NCBI GenBank assembly: GCA_002424495.1
Contig: DIKH01000303.1
Span: 1 to 25,047 of the forward strand
Direction of reading: 5' to 3'
Source: Desulfobacteraceae bacterium UBA5623
GTDB taxonomy: Bacteria; Desulfobacterota; DSM-4660; Desulfatiglandales; Desulfatiglandaceae
DNA: 25,047 bases
In this document: in pieces, positions 15,759 through 21,670 of the stretch
How positions within the stretch are numbered: position 1 is the stretch's first letter
How the letters are laid out: each line of letters starts with the position of its first letter
Made by a program: the position numbers and the translations under genes
The notes under the pieces: model-generated
Databases searched by the model: none
Seen by the model: only the letters and a program-made list of their open reading frames with translations
Told to the model about the DNA's origin: nothing

Positions 15759-17087
15759 CTATATATCCTTCATGCATGCATTTTCAGGAGAACCGGCAAG
15801 AAGGCTGCTGAACGATTCAAGCCGGCGCTCGATTTCTGCAAGCTCCGGAGAAGCTGCTACCGGCACATTATCCGCACCATGCCGTTCAAGTGCATCAATT
15901 ACAGCCTTGATAGTCAAGTCTTCAATGTTGAGGGCCGGCTGATAGGCTGTCTTCCGGTCATCCTTTGTCTTTACTTCATTGATAATGCTGCAGGAGACAA
16001 GGTCGCTGAGTATTACACGAAGAAGGATTATGGGAATTTCAATTACCTGCGCCAAATCTTCGGCGTTCAGCGGGTCTTTATTGTCTTGAAAGTTTCTGAC
16101 AATGACCTGGACTGTGCGCAGGGCAAGAAGTCTTTTAAATGCGTGGCTTGCGCCAAGGCATGCAGGCTCAAATTCATACATACGCACATTCTGGTGGGCA
16201 TATGAAACCCCTGCTCCCAAGAGGACAATGGTCCAGCTTGTCTGAAGCCATATTAAAAACAGAGGCAGGGCGGCGAATCCGCCGTAAATGGCATTGTAGC
16301 TGGAAATGTTTATCTGGAACTTGATATATACCCACTGAATAAGCTGGAATAGAGTTCCGGCAATAATGCCTGCGAAAATGCCTGAGCGCACAGATATCCG
16401 TGTGTTGGGCATAAAGACATACAAAAAACTGAACAGAACCCAGATAACACAAAAGGGAAGAATCTTAAGACCGGTAAAAATCAATGGACTTAACACCTTC
16501 AGGAGCGAAAGTTTTTCAACAATAAGAGTTACCTGGGTTGTGATTGCCACGGTCAGGCTGCCGGCTGTTATTAGGAGTATTGGACAGATGAGCATTGCCG
16601 ACAGATAGTCACTGAACTTACGGCCAATGCTGCGGGATTTACGGATTCCCCAGATATCGTTGAATGACTCTTCAATATTTCCAAGCATTTTTATAACAGT
16701 CCACAACAGAATCGCAACACCGGCGCCGGCCATCAGCCCTCCTTTGGTGTTTTCAATCATGGAATGGGCAAAATTAAATAAACGGGTAACAACTTCCTCA
16801 TGGCCCTGCATGCTTCCCATCATACGCTGCTCAAGGGTAGCCTCAAGGCCAAACCCCTTTGCAATGGCGAAAAGCATTGCCATTATGGGCACGATGGACA
16901 TAAGCGTATAAAATGTTAAGGCCGAGGCCTTTTGCGTACATTTTTTCTCATTAAAACAGCGCAAAGAAAGCACGATGATCCGCAGGTGTCTGAAAATAAA
17001 CGATCTGGCGCCTGGGATATTTTCAAGCCTGATGTTCCAGATATCAGTTGTAAGAAATTTGATGGTTTTCGCTATCATGGCATTCAC
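15759..17087 (-). CDS. YihY/BrkB-family inner membrane protein
   Basis: A 442-residue membrane protein with about six hydrophobic segments between residues 35 and 305. It carries the family stretch ASALTFYTLMSIVPIMAM (about 54-71) and SSYNAIYGGFAALPLFLIWL (about 260-280). After residue 310 comes a soluble tail of about 130 residues, probably a winged-helix-like domain as in long family members. The family was once called ribonuclease BN in error; its true function is unsettled, with transport proposed. The reading starts at GTG (17085-17087), and an in-frame ATG at 17078 is equally possible because no strong ribosome site decides. It is transcribed away from the restriction island. Confidence 0.9.
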   Translation of the reverse strand: MNAMIAKTIKFLTTDIWNIRLENIPGARSFIFRHLRIIVLSLRCFNEKKCTQKASALTFYTLMSIVPIMAMLFAIAKGFGLEATLEQRMMGSMQGHEEVVTRLFNFAHSMIENTKGGLMAGAGVAILLWTVIKMLGNIEESFNDIWGIRKSRSIGRKFSDYLSAMLICPILLITAGSLTVAITTQVTLIVEKLSLLKVLSPLIFTGLKILPFCVIWVLFSFLYVFMPNTRISVRSGIFAGIIAGTLFQLIQWVYIKFQINISSYNAIYGGFAALPLFLIWLQTSWTIVLLGAGVSYAHQNVRMYEFEPACLGASHAFKRLLALRTVQVIVRNFQDNKDPLNAEDLAQVIEIPIILLRVILSDLVSCSIINEVKTKDDRKTAYQPALNIEDLTIKAVIDALERHGADNVPVAASPELAEIERRLESFSSLLAGSPENACMKDI

Positions 17088-17570
17088 TGAATATTAAAAA
17101 ATATCCACCTTTCCACAAAAAATATCGTTACAGGTAGAAAAACTGTGAGGCTTAAGAGTAAACAGACCTTGTTTGTTAAATTTTATGCCGGTTATCTTTT
17201 CTATTGGCAGGAAGTTGGGTTATATATTGTCTTGAATCTTAAAATATTGTAACCGGTTTGTCCATGTTCTTGTTAATCTTTCGGCTGCTATGCGAGAGGT
17301 AACCAATGCAGCTTAAGGCGGTTTGAAACCTGCTCATGCAAGCCAGTTCCGAGGGGCCTACCCTTATCTTTTGCACAGTTACGCACACCTTATATTTAAA
17401 ATGTGCTCGTGGCACACAGACATATCAAAAGGCTTTTGAAGTGAATGATATCCTGTGGGTTCGGGAGGATATCAGAAGGAAAGCGCAATCAAACACTGGT
17501 TGCCAATAGTATTACCATAAGTTGTTTTAGAGCCCGCTAAGGCTAATAACAAATTGCAGAAATATTATTT
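17088..17570. other. Divergent intergenic region before the restriction island
   Basis: These 483 bases hold no convincing gene. They separate the leftward yihY from the rightward restriction genes and probably mark the left edge of the island. Visible structure: a perfect nine-pair inverted repeat (17446-17474), a TGTGC/GCACA hairpin around 17401-17417, a GGTTTGAAACC palindrome near 17320, and an AGCC/GGCT hairpin near 17531-17544. No tRNA gene, direct-repeat pair or recombinase was seen that would define an integration site. Confidence 0.5.
17446..17474. repeat. Perfect nine-pair inverted repeat, possible operator or hairpin
   Basis: The arms TGATATCCT (17446-17454) and AGGATATCA (17466-17474) are exact complements around an eleven-base loop GTGGGTTCGGG. 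It lies about 170 bases upstream of the first restriction gene. No T run follows on either strand, so it is unlikely to be a terminator. A two-fold protein-binding site or a structured leader is possible. Confidence 0.45.
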
Positions 17571-17586
17571 TTGCAAAAAAATATGC

Positions 17587-17604
17587 TTGACAAAATTATT
17601 GTCA
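17587..17604 (+). promoter_or_regulatory. Palindrome overlapping a consensus -35 before hsdS
   Basis: TGACAA (17588-17593) and TTGTCA (17599-17604) are exact inverted copies five bases apart. The left arm overlaps a perfect -35 hexamer TTGACA (17587-17592). The -10 is poor: TATTTG at 16-base spacing is the best, with TATATT at 14. The position, 40-60 bases before the chosen hsdS start, suits an operator that controls the restriction genes. No controller gene is seen in the window. Confidence 0.4.
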
Positions 17605-17645
17605 CATATATTTGTCTGAAACTTTATTTCAGCAATATTTTTTTT

Positions 17646-18230
17646 ATGATTACAATGAAAACATTATTGGGCGATATCACATCAATTCAGACAGGCTATT
17701 CATTTCGATCCAGACTTACGCCGTTGGAGATCGGGACAATATCTGTGATTCAAATGAAAGATCTGGCTCCTGATAATCGCGTTGATTGCAGCAATCTTGC
17801 ACGGATTAACCTCAGCAAATTAAAATCGCACCATTTCGTTAAGCCCGGAGATCTTGTTTTTCGCTCTCGGGGACAAGTTGCAACCTCTGCGATATTGCTT
17901 GATGACCCAGGCAAGGCCGTGGTGGCGGCCCCCCTTCTATGGATCAGACTTAAGGGTAATAGCGTTCTTCCGGAATATCTGAATTGGTTTATTAATCAAA
18001 CCCATGCACAGTTTTATCTGGCCAGCCGGGCCAAAGGGACGGCCCAAAAGATGATTAGCAAGGAAGTGCTGGATAATATGGAGGTTTTTGTCCCGCCCCT
18101 TGATCGGCAGAAAATGATCATCGAGCTGGCTGGATTACTAGAAGACGAGCTGAAGATTATGCACAAACTTGCTTCTTGCAGAAAACAATATGTTTCCAAC
18201 GTCTTGATGCAATTGGTGAAAGACGGTTAG
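17646..18230 (+). CDS. hsdS: Half-size (single-TRD) type I specificity subunit HsdS
   Basis: A protein of 194 residues from the ATG at 17646, about half of a normal HsdS. It holds one target-recognition domain (GDITSIQTGYSF at the start, VKPGDLVFRSRG, EYLNWFINQ, GTAQKMISKEVLDNMEVFVPPL) and one C-terminal spacer helix (about 150-190). The frame is open upstream to a TTG at 17571, but the family start is MKTLLGDI; the ATG at 17655 is also possible, and none has a clear ribosome site. Half-S proteins can act as dimers with two methylase subunits, giving a symmetric target. It lies 73 bases ahead of hsdM, not in the usual S position after it. No frame damage is visible. Confidence 0.85.
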   Translation: MITMKTLLGDITSIQTGYSFRSRLTPLEIGTISVIQMKDLAPDNRVDCSNLARINLSKLKSHHFVKPGDLVFRSRGQVATSAILLDDPGKAVVAAPLLWIRLKGNSVLPEYLNWFINQTHAQFYLASRAKGTAQKMISKEVLDNMEVFVPPLDRQKMIIELAGLLEDELKIMHKLASCRKQYVSNVLMQLVKDG

Positions 18231-18303
18231 CAAACACAAGCTGAAAGATTTATGGGGAGAAAAAGTTTCAAATGGAATTTTATATAGCGATGAGGAAAGA
18301 ATC

Positions 18304-19863
18304 GTGAGCAACTCAAAAATAGATCAGAAGGATATTAATAATGCGGCCTGGGCGGCCTGCGACACCTTCCGTGGCGTTGTAGATCCTGCACAGTACAAGG
18401 ATTACATACTGGTCATGCTGTTTATGAAATACATCTCGGATGTGTGGCATGATCATTACGAGGCTTATAGCAAACAGTACGGAAAGGACGATACCCGTAT
18501 TCGCCGCAAACTGGAGCGAGAGAGGTTTATCTTGCCGTTTGCTGAAATAAAAGACCATGAAACAGGAGAAATAACAGACCGGTTTCTTGCCGACTATTAC
18601 AGCCTATACGAGCGGCGTAATGCCGCAAATATCGGAGAGCTGATTAATGTGGTTTTGGATGCCGTGGAAGAAGCCAACAAGGTAAAGCTGGAAGGTGTAT
18701 TCCGAAATATTGACTTTAACAGTGAGGCCAACCTGGGAAAAACCAAGGATAGAAATCGCCGTCTGAAAATGCTGTTGGAAGATTTCAATAAGCCCCAGTT
18801 GGATATGCACCCCACGAGGGTTTCAGAAGATGTCATCGGAAATACCTATATTTATCTGATTGAACGTTTTGCATCGGATTCCGGCAAAAAGGCCGGGGAG
18901 TTCTACACCCCCCATAAGGTGTCTGAGCTGGTTGCTAAGCTAGCCGGTCCCAAGTCGGGGCACCGGATATGTGATCCGGCCTGTGGGTCAGGTGGGTTGC
19001 TGATTGAAGCGGCCCGAGAGGTGGGAGATCGAAACTACGCCCTTTTCGGCATGGAGGTCAATGGCAGCACATGGGCGCTTGCCCGGATGAACATGTTCCT
19101 CCACAGTGCGGACAGTGCCCGTATTGAATGGTGCAATACACTCACCAGCCCTGCATTAGTGGAAAATGACCGGCTTATGAAATTCGATATCGTGGTTGCC
19201 AATCCACCGTTTTCACTGGACAAGTGGGGGGCGGATGAAGCGGGAAATGATCGGTTCAACCGTTTTTGGCGTGGTGTGCCGCCAAAAAGTAAGGGGGACT
19301 GGGCAGTTATCAGTCATATGGTGGAAGCGGCCATTGAAAAAGAGGGTCGCGTTTCGGTGGTTGTTCCCCACGGAGTCCTTTTCCGAGGCGCGGCTGAAGG
19401 CCGCATCCGCAGAAAGATGATTGAAGAAAATCTTCTCGATGCCGTAATCGGCCTTCCGGGCAATCTATTTCCCACCACCTCCATTCCGGTTGCGATTCTT
19501 GTTTTTGACCGCAGCAGGGAAAAAGGCGGAGCTAATGAAAAACGACAAGACGTGATTTTTATAGATGCAAGCCGGGAGTTTGTTCCTGGCAAAAACCAAA
19601 ACGCCCTGTCCGATGAACACATCCAAAAAATCAAAGAGGCCTATTTGGCAAGAAAGAATCTCGACAAGTATGCATACGTTGCCTCGTTTAAGGAAATAAA
19701 AGAGAACGATTTCAACCTCAATATCCCAAGATATGTAGATACCTTTGAGGAGGAAGAGGAAATTGACATTGATGCGGTTCAACAGGAGATAGATCAGTTG
19801 GAAAAGGAGCTGGTCCAGGTTCGGGCCAAAATGGCAGCCATGCTGAAAGAGGTGATAAGGTGA
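18304..19863 (+). CDS. hsdM: Type I restriction-modification methylase subunit HsdM
   Basis: A 519-residue adenine-N6 methylase subunit. An N-terminal helical domain (about 1-160) precedes the methylase core with EFYTP (199-203), the SAM-binding motif I DPACGSGG (224-231) and the catalytic NPPF (300-303). A C-terminal acidic coiled helix (about 475-519) would contact HsdS. It starts with GTG at 18304 behind GAGGAAAG. The last bases overlap the rhuM start as GTGA. It looks intact in length and motifs and should methylate when paired with a working S subunit. Confidence 0.96.
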   Translation: MSNSKIDQKDINNAAWAACDTFRGVVDPAQYKDYILVMLFMKYISDVWHDHYEAYSKQYGKDDTRIRRKLERERFILPFAEIKDHETGEITDRFLADYYSLYERRNAANIGELINVVLDAVEEANKVKLEGVFRNIDFNSEANLGKTKDRNRRLKMLLEDFNKPQLDMHPTRVSEDVIGNTYIYLIERFASDSGKKAGEFYTPHKVSELVAKLAGPKSGHRICDPACGSGGLLIEAAREVGDRNYALFGMEVNGSTWALARMNMFLHSADSARIEWCNTLTSPALVENDRLMKFDIVVANPPFSLDKWGADEAGNDRFNRFWRGVPPKSKGDWAVISHMVEAAIEKEGRVSVVVPHGVLFRGAAEGRIRRKMIEENLLDAVIGLPGNLFPTTSIPVAILVFDRSREKGGANEKRQDVIFIDASREFVPGKNQNALSDEHIQKIKEAYLARKNLDKYAYVASFKEIKENDFNLNIPRYVDTFEEEEEIDIDAVQQEIDQLEKELVQVRAKMAAMLKEVIR

Positions 19864-20719
19864 CGGATTCCACTAAAAAATCTGGCGATAAAAACCTTCT
19901 TTCGGAGGGCACCAAAGGAGAGTTTCTGGTCTATCGTTCCGATGATGGAGATGTGAAACTGGATGTGCGGCTGGAACAGGAAACCGTTTGGTTGACCCAG
20001 CAGATGATGGCTGAACTGTTCCAGACTACGAAACAGAATATCAGCCTTCATATCCAGAATATCTTTGATGAAGGAGAGTTAAAAGCTGAATCAACTGTCA
20101 AGGATTTCTTGACAGTTCGTCAGGAAGGAGGGCGTCAAGTCCAACGCACCTTGACCTATTATAATTTGGATATGATCATTTCCCTTGGATATCGGGTGAA
20201 AAGTCTCATTGCCACCCGTTTTCGAATCTGGGCAACCCAGCGTTTGAAGGAGTATATCGTCAAGGGCTTCACCATGGATGATGAGCGGCTGAAGAATCCG
20301 CCTGTGGCAGGTTCGGCCGTGCCGACCACAGCCAGCCCAATATGGGATTGACCAATTGGAAGGCCGGAGAAGTCCGCAAGACCGATGTGACCGTTGCAAA
20401 GAACTATCTGAATGAAAAAGAAATAGACGGGCTGAACCGCATCGTTGTGATGTGGCTGGACTTTGCCGAAGACCAGGCCAAGAGGCGCAAGCAGGTGTTC
20501 ATGAGAGACTGGGAGCAGAAGCTGGATGAATTTTTGAAATTCAATGAACGGAAAGTGCTTCCGGATGCAGGTCGTGTTTCTAAGAAATCGGCGGATTATT
20601 TTGCCCGGCAGGAGTATGCGCGGTTTGCTGCGCGGCGGAGGGAGTATAAGGAGAAGGCTGGTGAGGTGGAATCCATAAAATTGCTTGAGGAAGTGGCTAG
20701 GGTTGTGAAGGATAAATAG
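19860..20719 (+). pseudogene. rhuM-family gene broken by an internal deletion and frame change
   Basis: RhuM-family proteins are often encoded inside type I restriction loci; their role is not established. The first part (GTG at 19860, 155 residues) matches the family N-terminus: YRSDDGDVKLDVRLEQETVWL, then the helix-turn-helix-like QQMMAELFQTTKQNISLHI, ending at NPPVAGSAVP. The family tail, DHSQPNMGLTNWKAGEV, resumes at once in another frame from 20324 and runs to the TAG at 20717-20719. About 65-70 family residues are missing between them, estimated from memory. The break falls in GTGCCG (20319-20324), which the expected sequence on both sides would share. The 5' piece would make a 163-residue protein ending in TTASPIWD. 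Confidence 0.85.
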
Positions 20720-20776
20720 AAAAGCGGAAATAGCGAAAAACAATAGTTCCAGAAAGTATAAAGGAAAAGCGGAAAT
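20719..20776 (+). repeat. Direct repeat GAAAAGCGGAAAT, two copies 45 bases apart
   Basis: Exact 13-base copies lie at 20719-20731 and 20764-20776. The first overlaps the last base of the rhuM stop and the second runs into the ATG of the reduced hsdS (20775-20777), providing its ribosome-site region. It could be the scar of a small duplication or of slipped recombination. The two copies span the whole gap between the two damaged genes. Confidence 0.5.
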
Positions 20777-20954
20777 GCCGAGGTGGAAAAAAGTTAGGTT
20801 GAAGGAGTTGCTGATTCAGCCAGTTCAAAATGGCTATTCTCCGATCTGCCAGGAAATCGACCTTCTGAAAAAGCAAGCGGAAGCACTTCGCAAACAAAAA
20901 CGTGGCCTGATGCAAAAACTGCTGACCGGCCAGTGGCGAGTAAAAGTGCAATAA
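20775..20954 (+). pseudogene. hsdS: hsdS reduced to its two ends (59 codons, both recognition domains deleted)
   Basis: An open frame of 59 codons with ATG and TAA. Residues 1-23 (MPRWKKVRLKELL..., then NGYSPIC) match the start of an HsdS first recognition domain. They join directly to an HsdS C-terminal helix: QEIDLLKKQAEAL, then GLMQKLLTGQWRVKV. A normal S subunit has about 400 residues, so some 340 are missing, and the join has kept the frame. AAGGA upstream gives a plausible ribosome site. The product could not recognise DNA but keeps a helix that in HsdS binds the other S helix and HsdM. It sits where full-length hsdS genes usually lie. Whether it is translated is unknown. Confidence 0.8.
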
Positions 20955-21001
20955 TGAAAACCCGTGGACGACATGGGCATTGTGGACAGAAGGGAAAATG
21001 A
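20954..21001 (+). CDS. Tiny ORF coupled to the reduced hsdS (15 codons)
   Basis: The reduced hsdS ends in TAATG, so its stop shares a base with the ATG of this 15-codon frame (MKTRGRHGHCGQKGK). That frame ends in ATGA, overlapping the next tiny ORF. It contains the 9-base repeat modules of 20964-20990. It may be chance; the overlaps on both sides are the only support. Confidence 0.2.
   Translation: MKTRGRHGHCGQKGK
20964..20990 (+). repeat. 9-base periodic repeat, GTGGAC modules
   Basis: Three modules in exact 9-base register: GTGGACGAC, ATGGGCATT, GTGGACAGA. The middle one is a diverged copy. They are complementary in their GTGGAC core to the GTCCAC modules inside the four-helix-bundle gene about 500 bases on (21481-21513). 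In RNA the two sets could pair as short helices separated by three-base internal loops. Confidence 0.5.
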
Positions 21002-21093
21002 GTTCGGACGATCTTAAACCCCTGTTTCCGGAGCATTCTGATGATCGAGCAAGAACCTCTGATTCCCAAGCATGGGGGATACCGCAAGCTTAA
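20998..21093 (+). CDS. Small ORF overlapping the start of the four-helix-bundle gene (31 codons)
   Basis: An ATG behind AAGGG opens a 31-codon frame (MSSDDLKPLFPEHSDD..., ending WGIPQA) that stops inside the four-helix-bundle gene, whose start at 21041 lies within it in another frame. It could be a leader that controls entry of ribosomes to the larger gene. No family is recognised and chance is a fair alternative. Confidence 0.25.
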   Translation: MSSDDLKPLFPEHSDDRARTSDSQAWGIPQA

Positions 21094-21670
21094 GAGCTTT
21101 CAATTGGCGCAGTTGGTTTATGATGTAACGGTCAGGTTCTGTGAACGATATGTGGACCGTTTCAGCCGTACGCGCGACCAGATGATCCAGGCGGCGCGTA
21201 GCGGCGTGCAGAATATTGCAGAGGGGAGCCAGGCTTCGGGCACATCTAAAAAGACTGAACTGAAACTGACTAACGTGGCTCGGGCCAGCCTGGAAGAATT
21301 ACGCCTGGACTATGAAGATTTTTTGCGGCAGCGCAAGCTGCCGATTTGGGCAAAAGATGATCCGCTACGTGCTCACTTGATCGAAAGGCGGTGCACAACA
21401 GCCGACGAAGTGGCGCAATGGGTAAAGGAAGCGCATTGTAGACAATCTGGAAAAGCCGGACCGGACGGACAGGTGAGTCCGTCCACCGCGTCTACTACGT
21501 CCACCAAGTCCACTTTCCCTGAAATAGCAGCCAATGCCGCGCTAGTATTGCTTGCAGTATCGTGCAGCCTGCTGGACCGTCAAATAGCCGCGCAATCCGC
21601 TGCCTTTGAGCAGGAGGGCGGTTTCACTGAACGGTTATACCGGGTGAGAACCACCAGGAGAAAAGCATGA
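21041..21670 (+). CDS. Four-helix-bundle protein with C-terminal suffix domain
   Basis: A 209-residue protein. Residues 6-95 (PLIPKHGGYRKLKSFQ, then RDQMIQAARSGVQNIAEGS and LEELRLDYEDFL) match the small four-helix-bundle family related to proteins encoded in 23S rRNA intervening sequences. A linker rich in Ser and Thr (about 136-160) follows, then the conserved 'suffix' segment EIAANAALVLLAVSCSLLDRQ and GGFTERLY. Such suffix proteins are often found in type I restriction loci, from memory; the function is unknown. The ATG at 21041 has GGAG 7 bases upstream. The end overlaps hsdR as ATGA. The linker is coded by a hairpin and a 9-base tandem repeat, described separately. Confidence 0.85.
   Translation: MIEQEPLIPKHGGYRKLKSFQLAQLVYDVTVRFCERYVDRFSRTRDQMIQAARSGVQNIAEGSQASGTSKKTELKLTNVARASLEELRLDYEDFLRQRKLPIWAKDDPLRAHLIERRCTTADEVAQWVKEAHCRQSGKAGPDGQVSPSTASTTSTKSTFPEIAANAALVLLAVSCSLLDRQIAAQSAAFEQEGGFTERLYRVRTTRRKA
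21463..21513 (+). repeat. Perfect hairpin plus 9-base tandem repeat inside the coding linker
   Basis: GGACGGAC (21463-21470) and GTCCGTCC (21477-21484) are exact inverted copies with a six-base loop. From 21481 the sequence runs in 9-base steps, GTCCACCGC, GTCTACTAC, GTCCACCAA, GTCCAC, which code for Ser-Thr every third residue. The repeat core is the complement of the GTGGAC modules upstream of the gene. The period is a multiple of three, so copy-number changes would keep the frame. Confidence 0.7.

Noticed and set aside
15759..17087. Annotating the membrane protein as ribonuclease BN
   Set aside because: That name was attached to the family in error; the sequence is a multi-pass membrane protein of the YihY/BrkB family with no nuclease motif.
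17455..17473. GTGGGTTCGGG loop as a tRNA T-arm
   Set aside because: It resembles a T-loop by a few bases only; no acceptor, D or anticodon stems could be found around it.
17571..17645. Extended N-terminus of the half-S protein from TTG 17571 or ATG 17583
   Set aside because: The extra residues are AT-driven, hydrophobic and unlike HsdS; the palindrome and -35 fall inside this stretch, and the family start fits 17646 or 17655.
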